Notes: a model not told the origin generated them from the letters alone. 64,000 bases of DNA from Photobacterium gaetbulicola Gung47 (GCA_000940995.1 CP005974.1:3038001-3102000); one strand, 5' to 3'. Counted from the stretch's first letter, positions 26,293 to 35,946 are shown. Numbers and translations are program-made.

Positions 26293-27138
26293 TTACTTTC
26301 CCACCCGCTTTGCCAGCAAATCCAGCACCAAGCGGCTGTCTGCATCGCGGATAGTCGGTAACTGGAATCGTGCCTCGCGGGTATCTTTGAGAGCGACTTT
26401 GGCACTAATCAACGCTTCCTCACCACCGGCTTCTGCCAGGCAGTTACCGAATGCATCAAGAATTCGTGAGCCACCCCAGAAACGGCTGTTGCCTTCAAGT
26501 GCGCAGCTGTTTGCCATCAGCAATGGCACACCATAGGTCATCGAGATAAAGTCGGTATTGGTTTTCCAGCCCTGTGGGTTGGAAAATTCATCGGACACAA
26601 TATCTGCCGCCGAGTTGACCGGGGCCAGCATCAGGGCAGGCTTATCCAGCATAGCAAGATGCGGTAACGCTGGGTTCCATAAATCTGCACAGATCAAGGT
26701 ATGCATTGGCCAACCTGCAATCGGCTCGCAGGGCGCAAGGTCTTGGCCTTTGCTGTACCATTTGGCTTCTTCCAAGCCACCATAGTTCGGCAGGTTAAGC
26801 TTGCGGTGGACATGGACAAGCTGGCCGTTTTTCACCATCGCCTGGGCATTGTAGAACTCACCGGCACTGTCTTCTTCGACAAACCCGACACTGACGACCA
26901 TATCACCGGCTGCCGCGGCCAATTCGTCAAACAACGGATGGCTGACCGGCATGGCGACATCCAGCGTTTGTTCTCGCAGGCTGTAGCCAGTCAGCGACAG
27001 CTCCGGGAACAGCAGCAGCTCAATGCCACGTTCACGGGCCTGTTCAATGTAGTTCAGGTGTTGTTGCAGGTTGGCCTCGACATCAGCCAGTCGCGGGGCG
27101 ATCTGGGCAATACCAACATGTAATACTTGTTTTGTCAT
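26293..27138 (-). CDS. Carbon-nitrogen hydrolase (nitrilase superfamily)
   Basis: 281 residues. The Glu-Lys-Cys triad is visible: Glu in LLFPELSLTGY (about 46), Lys in HRKLNLPNYG (about 113) and Cys in LICADLWNP (about 150). Members hydrolyse amides or nitriles such as N-carbamoyl amines. It lies downstream of the osmoprotectant ABC transporter on the same strand, but a strong terminator separates them, so read-through or an own promoter is needed. Its substrate is unknown. Confidence 0.87.
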   Translation of the reverse strand: MTKQVLHVGIAQIAPRLADVEANLQQHLNYIEQARERGIELLLFPELSLTGYSLREQTLDVAMPVSHPLFDELAAAAGDMVVSVGFVEEDSAGEFYNAQAMVKNGQLVHVHRKLNLPNYGGLEEAKWYSKGQDLAPCEPIAGWPMHTLICADLWNPALPHLAMLDKPALMLAPVNSAADIVSDEFSNPQGWKTNTDFISMTYGVPLLMANSCALEGNSRFWGGSRILDAFGNCLAEAGGEEALISAKVALKDTREARFQLPTIRDADSRLVLDLLAKRVGK

Positions 27139-27150
27139 GATAAAACCTTA

Positions 27151-27174
27151 AAAGGCCAGCTGACGCTGGCCTTT
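27151..27174 (-). terminator. Terminator after the ABC transporter operon
   Basis: Perfect 10-bp stem AAAGGCCAGC / GCTGGCCTTT with a TGAC loop, followed by TTAAGG on the minus strand. The hydrolase ATG follows within 40 bp. Confidence 0.85.
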
Positions 27175-27210
27175 GAATTAATATCGGCGCGAGAAAACTG
27201 TATCGTGTGA

Positions 27211-28098
27211 TTACAGCAGGCCGTTTTGCTCCAGAAATTGGCGAGATACACGCTCGATAGACAAACCATCTACGTCGACCAAGGCATTCAGGGTGGACAT
27301 GGTTTCATCGTTCATCAGCGCAGACAGCTTGTTGAGCTGATTCGCCAACTCTGGGTTGGTATCCAGTGCGTCGGTACGTACAACCGGCGTCAGGGCGTAG
27401 TTTGGAAAGTGCTGGCGGTCATCTTTCAGTACATAGAAACCAAATGCCTTCACACGGCCATCGGTGGCAAACACCATGGTGACGTCAACCACTTCCTGAG
27501 CCAAAGCTTGGTATACCAGACCCGAGTTCATCTTGCGCAGATTACGGCGTGGCATATCGAACTCATAGGCTTCAAGCAGTGACTTCAAGCCGTCCGGGCG
27601 GGCCGAGAACTCAACGTTACTTGCCATCTGTGCATCTTTGCCATCTTCTGATTGCAGCCAGTCCATCATGTCGGTGATCGATTCGATGCCCTTCTCTTTG
27701 GCAAAGTCTTTGCGCATTGCCAGCGCATAGGTGTTGTTCGCCTGAGACGGGTTGAGCCAAATCAAACCGACTTTTTCATCCAGTGCTTTAACCCGTAGGT
27801 AAGTCTCCTCGGGCGTCAGCTTTTCAACGACCTTATTGAAGGTGACCAAACCGGTACCTGTGTACTCCCAGTAAAGGTCAATCTGGCCATTGAGCTGTGC
27901 GGTACGCAGCACGGTTGAACCCATACCGTCACGCTGGTCGACATCATAACCCAGGCCCGCAAGATACTGCGCGGTCATCGAAGACATGATCAGCTGCTCA
28001 GTATAGCCCTTGCCGCCAACGACCAGTTTGCCGGCTGCTTGTGCCGAAACCGAGACCATCATTACCACGGTAGCCAATAAAGCGATTACGCGTTTCAT
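27211..28098 (-). CDS. Osmoprotectant ABC transporter, substrate-binding protein (OpuC/OsmF type)
   Basis: 295 residues. A cleavable signal peptide ends near SVSAQA. The mature protein starts with KLVVGGKGYTEQLIMSSMTA, and YWEYTGTGLVTF follows, both typical of the YehZ/OpuCC branch that binds glycine betaine, choline or related quaternary amines through an aromatic cage. An ATG at 28117-28119 overlaps the permease stop by one base and gives seven more residues. I prefer the ATG at 28098 because GGAG lies ten bases upstream and it starts the signal peptide. Last gene of the operon. Confidence 0.9.
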   Translation of the reverse strand: MKRVIALLATVVMMVSVSAQAAGKLVVGGKGYTEQLIMSSMTAQYLAGLGYDVDQRDGMGSTVLRTAQLNGQIDLYWEYTGTGLVTFNKVVEKLTPEETYLRVKALDEKVGLIWLNPSQANNTYALAMRKDFAKEKGIESITDMMDWLQSEDGKDAQMASNVEFSARPDGLKSLLEAYEFDMPRRNLRKMNSGLVYQALAQEVVDVTMVFATDGRVKAFGFYVLKDDRQHFPNYALTPVVRTDALDTNPELANQLNKLSALMNDETMSTLNALVDVDGLSIERVSRQFLEQNGLL

Positions 28099-28118
28099 CT
28101 TTGTTTTACTCCGTGCCA

Positions 28119-28850
28119 TTACTTACGGTTAGGGTTGACACCCTTGCTCACAATCAGGAAGGTCACAACCCCCAGGACCATATCCATGATCAGTGCCAAT
28201 ACCGCAGTGGGGATCGCCCCTGCCAGCATCATCGGCGTATCATACAGGTCGATACCGGCGAAGATCAGCTCACCCAAACCGGTACCACCAATCTGAAACG
28301 CCAGGGGCACGGTGCCGATATTGATGGCAAAAGCAGTGCGGATACCGGCCATGATGACGTACATCGCGTTTGGCAGCTCGACTTTCACTAGCTGCTGTAT
28401 CGGCGTCAGGCCAATACCCGTTGCCGCCTCTTTCAGGTGTGCAGGCACAGAAAGCAGACCGGTATAGGTATTGCGCAAAATCGGCAGCACCGAGGCAAAG
28501 GCCAAGGCAAAGATCGCCGGCTTGTCACCGATACCCAAGAAGCTCATCGACAGTGCCAGTACCGCCAGCGTCGGAACCGTGGTGCCGATGTTGAAGATCT
28601 GCATCACCACATCGGCAGCTTTACGACAAGACGGGCGACTTAGGATAATCCCTACCGGCACACCAATCAGGATCGCGATAGAACCTGAGATCAACGTCAG
28701 CTTGATATGGTGACCCGACAGATACAGGATTTCATCCCAGTAGTAGACAAACTGCTCGACAAAACCCGAAGACTGCACCCAGATCCCAAGCAGGAATACA
28801 GTCACCAGCAGTAGCGCATTAAAGTAAGGGCTTAAGTTAATCGACTTCAT
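28119..28850 (-). CDS. Osmoprotectant ABC transporter permease 2
   Basis: 243 residues, about six membrane segments, BPD_transp_1 domain with the EAA-like loop LKEAATGIGLTPIQQLVKVELP near residue 137. Similar to YehW/OpuCD. The start is three bases after the ATPase stop, with GGG as part of its ribosome binding site. Confidence 0.92.
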   Translation of the reverse strand: MKSINLSPYFNALLLVTVFLLGIWVQSSGFVEQFVYYWDEILYLSGHHIKLTLISGSIAILIGVPVGIILSRPSCRKAADVVMQIFNIGTTVPTLAVLALSMSFLGIGDKPAIFALAFASVLPILRNTYTGLLSVPAHLKEAATGIGLTPIQQLVKVELPNAMYVIMAGIRTAFAINIGTVPLAFQIGGTGLGELIFAGIDLYDTPMMLAGAIPTAVLALIMDMVLGVVTFLIVSKGVNPNRK

Positions 28851-28853
28851 CCC

Positions 28854-29975
28854 TTACCCCTTTTTACGGAAACTGGCTCCCAGGTGGTGTGTAATACCAC
28901 GCTGTGAAATTTCGCCACACAATTGGCCCTGCTCGTCGACTACCGCCAACCAGCTGATGTCATGGGCAAACATCTTGGAGACTACCGCACGCAGGTCCTG
29001 CTCCTGGTTCATCAGGATAGGCAGGCCATCGTAGTGGTCGCTACACAGGCCGCGCTGGCTCATCGCTACCGACTTGGTGATCATGCCGATTGGCTGGTTC
29101 TGGTTGTTCACCATCACAATCATGCCGTGGCCGTAATCATTCATGCGCTGCAGGGCAATATCCAGCGTGTCATTCGGTGATACGGTCGGTACCTGGCGTT
29201 CCATCACTTCACCGGCAGTCGACAACTGCAGGCGCTTCAGGGTTCGGTCTGTGCCCACGAAATCGGCCACAAAGTCAGTGGCAGGGTGAGCCAGAAGCTG
29301 GTCTGGGCTTGAGTATTGCTCAAGCTGGCCATCGCGGAAGATAGCGACTTTATTAGCCATCTTCACCGCTTCATCAATATCGTGGGATACGAACATGATG
29401 GTCTTCTTCAGCTCTTTGTTCATCTTCAGGAACTCTTCCTGAATCACTTCGCGGTTGATCGGGTCGATTGCACCAAAAGGTTCATCCATCAAAAGTACCG
29501 GTGCATCGGCCGCCAGCGCACGGATCACACCGACACGCTGCTGCTGGCCACCCGATAGTTCATTCGGGTAGCGCTTCATGAAGGTATTCGGATCCAAAGC
29601 CACCATGTCCAGTAGGTCTTTGGCACGCTGGGTGCAGCGCTTGGCATCCCAGCCCATCAGTTTCGGGATCAAACTGATATTCTCTTCGATGGTCAGGTTT
29701 GGGAACAGACCGATCTGCTGGATCACATAACCGATATTACGGCGCAGCGTCACCGTATCAATATCGGTCGTATCTTCACCGTTGATCAGTACACGGCCAG
29801 AGGTTGGCGTGACCAGGCGGTTGATCATTTTCAGCGTGGTGGTTTTACCACAGCCAGACGGGCCCAGCAGGACACAGATTTCGCCGGTCGGTACTTCCAT
29901 ATTGATATGATCGGCAGCAGTCACCACACCCTGTGGTGTTTCAAAAACTTTTGTCAGGTTCTCAAGTTGAATCAT
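28854..29975 (-). CDS. Osmoprotectant ABC transporter ATP-binding protein with CBS domains
   Basis: 373 residues. Walker A is GPSGCGKTT, the signature is LSGGQQQR, Walker B is PVLLMDEPFGA and the switch His is in FVSHDIDEA. Two CBS domains follow from about residue 255; in OpuA-type importers these gate transport by ionic strength or nucleotide binding. GAGGG precedes the ATG. Energises both permeases. Confidence 0.95.
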   Translation of the reverse strand: MIQLENLTKVFETPQGVVTAADHINMEVPTGEICVLLGPSGCGKTTTLKMINRLVTPTSGRVLINGEDTTDIDTVTLRRNIGYVIQQIGLFPNLTIEENISLIPKLMGWDAKRCTQRAKDLLDMVALDPNTFMKRYPNELSGGQQQRVGVIRALAADAPVLLMDEPFGAIDPINREVIQEEFLKMNKELKKTIMFVSHDIDEAVKMANKVAIFRDGQLEQYSSPDQLLAHPATDFVADFVGTDRTLKRLQLSTAGEVMERQVPTVSPNDTLDIALQRMNDYGHGMIVMVNNQNQPIGMITKSVAMSQRGLCSDHYDGLPILMNQEQDLRAVVSKMFAHDISWLAVVDEQGQLCGEISQRGITHHLGASFRKKG

Positions 29976-30002
29976 GAAAACGCCCTCTTAAATTCGTAAA
30001 AC

Positions 30003-30659
30003 TTAGCCGTGAACGACGACACCTTTCGGGGTGAATTTCTTTTGAATTTTCGCCAATACCGTATCGGCAAAGATTGCCAACAGGCTCACAGCTACAGCAC
30101 CAACTATCAGTTGGCGCGGATCAGACTGGCTGATCCCTCGAGCAATAAACGTCCCCAAGCCACCAGCACCGATGTAGGTGGCGATCGCCATCACGCCGAT
30201 ATTCATCACCACGGCGGTGCGCACACCGGCCATGATCACCGGGATTGCCAGTGGAATTTCCACCAGGCGCAGGCGTTGCATGTTGGTCAGGCCGATGCCC
30301 CTTGCTGCTTCGCGCAGGGCTGGGTCAACGTTGTTAATTGCGGTGTAGGTATTACGAATAATTGGCAACTGCGAATACAGCAAAACCGCAATCACTGCAG
30401 GCAGATAACCAATACCCTGGCCGATAATCGACAGCACAGGGATCATGATCCCGAACAAGGCAATAGAAGGGATCGTAATGATAATGGACGCAACGTATAG
30501 CACCACATTGGCGACACGCTGATTCTGGGTAATTGCGATACCAATAGGTACCCCGGTCATCATGGCTAGGCCAACGGCCAGGCTCACCAACGACAGATGC
30601 TCTACAGTGCGAGAGACAATCACATCCCAGTTGTCCAGAACGAAATTGAAAATTTCCAA
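30003..30659 (-). CDS. Osmoprotectant ABC transporter permease 1
   Basis: 218 residues, about six membrane segments. The EAA-like loop is ALREAARGIGLTNMQRLRLVEIP near residue 122. The start appears to be TTG at 30659, with AGGAG seven bases before it; no ATG is available at that point. First gene of the operon permease-ATPase-permease-binding protein. The 407-bp gap upstream has a minus-strand TTGACA near 30753-30748 beside an ACAACC/GGTTGT inverted repeat (30735-30750), which could be the promoter and operator. Confidence 0.9.
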   Translation of the reverse strand: MEIFNFVLDNWDVIVSRTVEHLSLVSLAVGLAMMTGVPIGIAITQNQRVANVVLYVASIIITIPSIALFGIMIPVLSIIGQGIGYLPAVIAVLLYSQLPIIRNTYTAINNVDPALREAARGIGLTNMQRLRLVEIPLAIPVIMAGVRTAVVMNIGVMAIATYIGAGGLGTFIARGISQSDPRQLIVGAVAVSLLAIFADTVLAKIQKKFTPKGVVVHG

Positions 30660-31066
30660 TTTGCACTCCTGGATTTACGAGTTGAACACAGATTGTTTAA
30701 TGAGTGTTTCCGCTTAGGCGCCGGAAACATTGATACAACCACAAGGTTGTCAAAACAGGGGCTCCGCCCTGATAGACATGGTTTTCACCATAAGCATCGC
30801 CTGCTAGGCCAAAAGTCATACAAGCGACAAAGGAAGGGGGATTCTAGTGAGTTAGCCTGAACAGCTCAAGTTTTTTCAGAAATTATTTTGATCTCACCAC
30901 TTAACGCCGTACAAAAAAAACACAAAGCAATGCTAAGTAAATGATTTTATAAGAAGCTTAAAAATCAAATTTACAATGAACACGTTCTATTTTGTTTTCA
31001 TTTCTTTGCCTCAATTTATCAAGAAGCAACTACAATTAATTCAAGATGAATATTGGAGGAGATCCA

Positions 31067-31564
31067 ATGCTGCGAGCACGCTCAAAACTAATGCTTTTTT
31101 ATCTTATCAGTTCCTTATCTCTCTTCACCGCATTTGCCGCATGGGGCCAAGGCATACCGCTGGCTATTTCAGGCAAAAGCCTGACGGGGGAAAAGTTGTC
31201 GCTCGAGCTTGAACGCAGCCAACTTGAGCAGCTTCCCCAAACCTCTCTGTCGACTAACCTGCCATGGCTCGAGCAGAGTGCGACCTTTCAAGGGGTCCGG
31301 CTGCTGACATTGCTTGAGCATCTCAACCTGTCGGTCTCTAAGCTCAAACTGCTGGCCCTCAACGACTATTCGGTAGTGGTCAGCCATGATTACATTAAGC
31401 AATACAATCCATTACTGGCCATCAGGCAAGATGGCCAATACCTAAAAGTGCGTGATTACGGTCCGTACTGGATCATTATTTCATTGAATGAACACCCCGA
31501 CGCCGCAGCAACCGAGCACCTGGCAAACATGGTCTGGCAACTCGCTCACATCGAAGCGCATTAA
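31067..31564 (+). CDS. Secreted protein with molybdopterin-oxidoreductase-like fold, partner of a diguanylate cyclase
   Basis: 165 residues with a signal peptide ending near FAAWGQG. The remainder (SLTGEKLSLELERSQLEQLP near the start, YSVVVSHDYIKQYNPLLAIRQDGQYL later, and DYGPYWIIISLNEHP) resembles the small proteins annotated as oxidoreductase molybdopterin-binding-domain proteins, which lack an obvious cofactor cysteine. The longer frame starts at 31046, but GGAGGAG sits seven bases before the ATG at 31067. It is 12 bp upstream of the GGDEF gene, so the two are surely coexpressed. I infer a periplasmic sensing role. Confidence 0.72.
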   Translation: MLRARSKLMLFYLISSLSLFTAFAAWGQGIPLAISGKSLTGEKLSLELERSQLEQLPQTSLSTNLPWLEQSATFQGVRLLTLLEHLNLSVSKLKLLALNDYSVVVSHDYIKQYNPLLAIRQDGQYLKVRDYGPYWIIISLNEHPDAAATEHLANMVWQLAHIEAH

Positions 31565-31576
31565 CCGAGTCGCGTT

Positions 31577-32725
31577 ATGGATAAATGTCGTAGCCGTAAA
31601 ATCACCACCCAGCTCGCCTTTATTACACCGCTGCTTTTCATCAGTATCCTGATGGCCGTGACCGCGCTCAAACGCAATTCAGATGTTATCGCCAACAGCC
31701 AGAATGAAGTGGCATGGTATGTGCTCCAGCTCAACAAGGAATACGCCGAATTCCACCACCAACTCCACCGCTACAGCGTCGGCACCAGTGATCATAACGA
31801 TATGATGCTGCAGTATGAGATCTTGTGGAGCCGATTCAAGACCATCCTCACCAATACCCATATCAGCCATATCTACCACTTTGACGGTGCCTACCACCAA
31901 ATCAGCAAGCAGTTTGCCTATATCCAGTCCATCGAATCGCAGCTACTTGCGCTCCAGCCGGGGGAGCCGGAATCGGACTTGATCAAGCAAGTGAAAGACA
32001 ACTACGAAAATCTCGTGATTTTCCTCAGCCACAAATTCCGGCTGTCGAGCGGCGATCTACTTAAAAAAGTGAAAGCAACCCATGCAATGAAAATGCTCAT
32101 TTATTTCTTGCTCTGCGCAATTGTCCTGCTTGGCGGGATTTTGCTATGGTCGTTATGGCTAGAGTCGAAGTCGATGCGCAAACTGGCGATGAGCGATACC
32201 CTGACCGGTATTCATAGCCGGTTGTGGCTCAACCACCAGCTCAATGAGTTAATCGAGGCCAAGCAGCCCTTTCGGTTCTACCTGATTGATCTGGACGGGT
32301 TCAAGACGGTTAACGACACCCTGGGTCACCATGCAGGGGATACCCTGCTGAAAACCGTCGCAAACCGGTTGGCGGCACTAAGCGGGGAACACTACCACGT
32401 CGCCCGTATGGGCGGGGATGAATTTGCGGTTATCGAATCGCTCTCTGTGCAACACGAAATCAATATCAGCCAAAAACTGCTCAACAGCTTCCAGCAGCCG
32501 GCAATGTTGAATGGCAAGCCTTTCGCGATTTCTGCCAGTATCGGCAGCAGCGAATACCCTCTCAATGCATCAAGTATGAGTGAAGTACTGCAACAAGCTG
32601 ATTTCGCCATGTATGAAGTCAAGCAACGGGGAAAGAATGGGATCCTGGATTATCAGCAATCCGCTCCCTCTGCCGACCCCAGCACGGCTGCTTCTAACGT
32701 TAAACCATTCTCGAAAAGTGTGTAA
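31577..32725 (+). CDS. Membrane diguanylate cyclase with periplasmic sensor domain
   Basis: 382 residues. One membrane segment at about 12-30, a helical periplasmic region to about 170, a second membrane segment at about 174-196, then a GGDEF domain. The active-site loop is the canonical MGGDEFAV (about residue 277) and the metal-binding LIDLDGFKTVNDTLGHH is intact, so c-di-GMP synthesis is expected. No RxxD inhibitory site is clear five residues before GGDEF. The periplasmic domain probably receives a signal through the protein encoded just upstream. Confidence 0.9.
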   Translation: MDKCRSRKITTQLAFITPLLFISILMAVTALKRNSDVIANSQNEVAWYVLQLNKEYAEFHHQLHRYSVGTSDHNDMMLQYEILWSRFKTILTNTHISHIYHFDGAYHQISKQFAYIQSIESQLLALQPGEPESDLIKQVKDNYENLVIFLSHKFRLSSGDLLKKVKATHAMKMLIYFLLCAIVLLGGILLWSLWLESKSMRKLAMSDTLTGIHSRLWLNHQLNELIEAKQPFRFYLIDLDGFKTVNDTLGHHAGDTLLKTVANRLAALSGEHYHVARMGGDEFAVIESLSVQHEINISQKLLNSFQQPAMLNGKPFAISASIGSSEYPLNASSMSEVLQQADFAMYEVKQRGKNGILDYQQSAPSADPSTAASNVKPFSKSV

Positions 32726-32744
32726 GACTCTGGCCCCTTGGCAG

Positions 32745-32772
32745 AAAAAAGCGCCCGCTTGATAACGGGCGC
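32745..32772 (-). terminator. Terminator of the alcohol dehydrogenase gene
   Basis: Stem GCGCCCG / CGGGCGC (32751-32757 with 32766-32772), running into TTTTTT on the minus strand; it may also serve the convergent cyclase gene. Confidence 0.87.
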
Positions 32773-32845
32773 AAACATCAATAGTGCAGTGGATAGCGCC
32801 TGCTTGCCTTTCATCAGCTTTGGCTAAACAGGCACGCTAAACGGC

Positions 32846-33994
32846 TTACATCGCCGCGGCAAAGATGGCTGAGATCTCCTCGTGGCTGGCTTGTTTCGGG
32901 TTGGTGAAACCACATGCATCTTTCAGGGCATTGTCCGCAAGCACAGCAATATCTTCGGCCTTAGCACCCAGCACCTCCAGGCCCGCCGGGATGCCGACAT
33001 CTTTGGATAGTGCCTGGATCGCCTCAAGCGCCGCTTCTGCACCTTGCTCAGGCGTCAATCCTTCGGTCTTCACTCCCATCGCCTTGGCAACATCGGTCAG
33101 GCGCTCAGGACAAACCTGCGCATTGTAGCGCTGAACATGCGGCAGCAATACGGCATTACAAACACCGTGCGGCAGATCGTAGAAACCACCAAGCTGGTGT
33201 GCCATGGCATGAACGTACCCTAGTGAAGCATTGTTGAAGGCCATACCGGCCATAAACTGCGCATAGGCCATTTGCTCGCGCGCTTCGATATTCTGGCCGT
33301 CTTTCACTGCGGTGCGCAGGTGAGCCTGGATCAGCTCGATAGCTTTGATTGCAACGGCATCAGTAATCGGGGTTGCCGCCGTAGACACATAAGCTTCAAT
33401 GGCATGGGTCAGTGCATCCATACCGGTTGCCGCCGTCAGGGAGGCCGGTTTGGCAAGCATCAGCTCAGGATCATTGACTGACATCAGCGGGGTGGTGTTC
33501 TTATCAACAATAGCCATTTTGATGTGGCGGACTTCATCGGTAATGATACAGAAGCGGGTCATTTCACTCGCAGTACCGGCAGTGGTGTTGATCGCGACCA
33601 GCGGCAGCTGCGGTTTGGCTGATTGGTCGACCCCTTCGTAATCAGCAATCTCACCACCATTGGCAGCGACAAGGGCGATCCCCTTGGCACAGTCGTGCGG
33701 AGAACCACCGCCCAGCGAAATCACAAAGTCACATTCACCTTCCTTCAGCAATGCCAGACCGGCTTCAACATTGCCAATTGTCGGGTTTGGTTGTGTACCA
33801 TCAAAAACAATAGAATCAATATCACGCTGTGCCAGCAAATCGGCAACCTGCTTGACCATACCAATTTGGCTAAGCACTTTATCGGTCACAATCAGGGCTT
33901 TTTTAAAACCGTGAGCTTTCACCGAATCAGCGGCTTCAGTCAGGCAGCCCGCGCCCATCAGGTTTACCGCAGGGATGAAAAATGCGCTACTCAT
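32846..33994 (-). CDS. yiaY: Iron-containing alcohol dehydrogenase (YiaY / ADH II type)
   Basis: 382 residues, family III dehydrogenase. The NAD site is GGGSPHDCAKGIA near residue 96. Iron ligands are Asp and His in TGMDALTHAIEAY, and His in HAMAHQLGGFYDLPHG. Close to E. coli YiaY and Zymomonas AdhB, which oxidise primary alcohols or reduce acetaldehyde. GGAGAA precedes the ATG. Monocistronic. Confidence 0.93.
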   Translation of the reverse strand: MSSAFFIPAVNLMGAGCLTEAADSVKAHGFKKALIVTDKVLSQIGMVKQVADLLAQRDIDSIVFDGTQPNPTIGNVEAGLALLKEGECDFVISLGGGSPHDCAKGIALVAANGGEIADYEGVDQSAKPQLPLVAINTTAGTASEMTRFCIITDEVRHIKMAIVDKNTTPLMSVNDPELMLAKPASLTAATGMDALTHAIEAYVSTAATPITDAVAIKAIELIQAHLRTAVKDGQNIEAREQMAYAQFMAGMAFNNASLGYVHAMAHQLGGFYDLPHGVCNAVLLPHVQRYNAQVCPERLTDVAKAMGVKTEGLTPEQGAEAALEAIQALSKDVGIPAGLEVLGAKAEDIAVLADNALKDACGFTNPKQASHEEISAIFAAAM

Positions 33995-34296
33995 GATAAA
34001 TTCTCCATAATTATCAAAAACTAATTACCATAAACCGCTTGTAAACCAAAGAACCACTTAATGTTCAGGCGGGCTAGACGTAACCAGTCTCTGTGTGTGC
34101 GAATAAAAGCTACCACCAAAAAAGTGTGCAACAATTTGATCTGAGACAAGTTATAAATTCCCGGCAAAAAATGATCGGGGGGATTTTGAGCAAGATCACC
34201 AAATCAACAGGTTACACACCAACATTGTCCACAAGGAGAAACACTACTTTTCGATTTATCACTAAGCAGTAGAAGCGTTTGTGAGCTAGCGCTCAT

Positions 34297-34328
34297 AAAA
34301 AAACGCTGGCTTGTGCCAGCGTTTTTCC
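34297..34328. terminator. Terminator of gbpA
   Basis: Perfect 12-bp stem AAAAACGCTGGC / GCCAGCGTTTTT with TTGT loop, preceded by an A-run so it has a T-run on the minus strand. The remaining 300 bp up to the adh start hold a short GAGC-TAGC-GCTC palindrome at 34282-34293 and presumably the adh promoter. Confidence 0.9.
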
Positions 34329-34347
34329 GATCTCACCACTTGATTAG

Positions 34348-35856
34348 CTATTGCTTGATCCAGGCATCTTGCCAAGCTGAGCCATACCCCGGCTCATAGT
34401 GATACGGCGAGTCAATGTTACACCATCCCCCTTCAGGGAATGGACGGCACTGGTAGGTATTGCCATCGCGGCCGAGTACCACGGTCTCGCCCGGTACATA
34501 GCTACCGATACCTTCAGGGTAGGCATAATCATAATCCCCGCCACCGGCGCTCTCCTTGACCGTAATAGACTTGGTTTCGACCACCTGTTGCTCGTTACTC
34601 GCCGGATCTGTCGCCGTCACTACCACGCTGAACGACCCCGTCTGATTGGTAGACAGTGACATACCAACACTGCTGTTATTGATAACATCATTATCCGATG
34701 CCAGTTGCTGCCCTGCGCTATCAAGCAGCGTCATGTTAATCTTATAGTGCCCCTCAGAGCTCACCGTGGCTTCAATGTAAGCCTTACCGTCAGTCCCCAA
34801 CGTGTATTGACTTTCCAGCCCTTGGACGATGACCGGCGCAGGCTCTATCACATCCCCATCACGTACATCGAGAGCGTAGTTATAGTCAGGGTTGGTAACA
34901 AAAACCTGGTTGGCATACAGATCAGCTGGCTGGTATATAATATCGCCAGAGGCTTCTTCCACACCGACCTGAGCCACAGCCGGGTATTTCTCGTTAATCA
35001 ACAGGGCAAGATCATAGGACCAGGTATTGATGTTCTCATTAGCGGCAGTGATTGGCAGCTTCTCGAAAACAATTTCTGAACCTTGCTGATTGAAGATCCG
35101 GAACCAGACGCTGTCGCCATCTTGTGCCTCTACCCCAGGCTTGACATACTGGCCCTTAGAAGTCCACTCCGGCGGCAGCACTTCGCCGTCAAAACGAATA
35201 TCGCTACAATTGTAAAAGCCTTCGCCAGCGGGATCATTACGCTGCCAGCGGGTTACCAGCGTGGCCTCACCACTGCGACCGCTCGGCAGGGTCACATCAA
35301 CGAGGTAGTACTGGCCGCTGCTCTCCTTCGTCACTGCCACATTGCCGGCAGTATCAATCAGCTCCAGATCATCCCAACCCAAACGACTATGGGCAGCATT
35401 GTACCCCGGTTTGGTCAGGTAGAACTGCCAAAAGCTCGGGTTATGCGGAGCGGTTGCACGGTAGCGCAAGGTGAAGGTTTCACCAGCTTTCATCTCGGTA
35501 CGCTGCCAGTGCTCAGAGGCCACGCTCATGCCGCTCTTGCGCGGGTCGCCACCAGAACAGATAGTCCCATCGGGCACAGCGGCTTTGACGGCATCCATAT
35601 TGTTGTAATTCGGTACCAAAGCGGCAAACTCATTCTTCTGCACCAATGGATAGGTCCCGGATTCCAAGAATGAGGCGCGGCACGCCTCGTTCGGGATCTG
35701 CGAGCCATCAGAGGGGCCCCAGTGGCCGCCATCTGATTCACAAATCACTTGGCGGGCCGCCGGAAAATCGGCCCAGCCGTGGGCACCGACATGCAACGGA
35801 GATAGGGCTGCCATGACTGACATTGCGCCCAACGAAAAGTTAATCACTTTTTTCAT
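34348..35856 (-). CDS. gbpA: GbpA-type chitin-binding lytic polysaccharide monooxygenase (AA10)
   Basis: 502 residues. A 25-residue signal peptide exposes His1 of the mature protein (cut after VGA, before HGWADFPAARQ); this His forms the copper brace with a second His in the AA10 domain (to about residue 205). Two middle domains follow (about 210-415), as in Vibrio GbpA, where they bind bacterial or mucin surfaces. The C-terminal 55 residues are a CBM73/CBM5-like chitin-binding module with AWQDAW near the end. It cleaves crystalline chitin oxidatively and promotes attachment. It is preceded by a c-di-GMP riboswitch. Confidence 0.95.
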   Translation of the reverse strand: MKKVINFSLGAMSVMAALSPLHVGAHGWADFPAARQVICESDGGHWGPSDGSQIPNEACRASFLESGTYPLVQKNEFAALVPNYNNMDAVKAAVPDGTICSGGDPRKSGMSVASEHWQRTEMKAGETFTLRYRATAPHNPSFWQFYLTKPGYNAAHSRLGWDDLELIDTAGNVAVTKESSGQYYLVDVTLPSGRSGEATLVTRWQRNDPAGEGFYNCSDIRFDGEVLPPEWTSKGQYVKPGVEAQDGDSVWFRIFNQQGSEIVFEKLPITAANENINTWSYDLALLINEKYPAVAQVGVEEASGDIIYQPADLYANQVFVTNPDYNYALDVRDGDVIEPAPVIVQGLESQYTLGTDGKAYIEATVSSEGHYKINMTLLDSAGQQLASDNDVINNSSVGMSLSTNQTGSFSVVVTATDPASNEQQVVETKSITVKESAGGGDYDYAYPEGIGSYVPGETVVLGRDGNTYQCRPFPEGGWCNIDSPYHYEPGYGSAWQDAWIKQ

Positions 35857-35946
35857 GTTTAGCTTCCATTATGATTATTGTGGGAAGCCAGCTAACGGGA
35901 AGAAGCCACTGCTTTGATCTTATTCTTGATCTTGCTTATTCCAATC

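Noticed and set aside
32726..32845. Possible third copy of the nested-palindrome family between convergent genes
   Set aside because: The GCGCCTG..CAGGC pairing is imperfect and lacks the CATGT and TTCCCT blocks.
34282..34293. GAGCTAGCGCTC palindrome before the gbpA terminator
   Set aside because: Short, next to a terminator and without known operator similarity.
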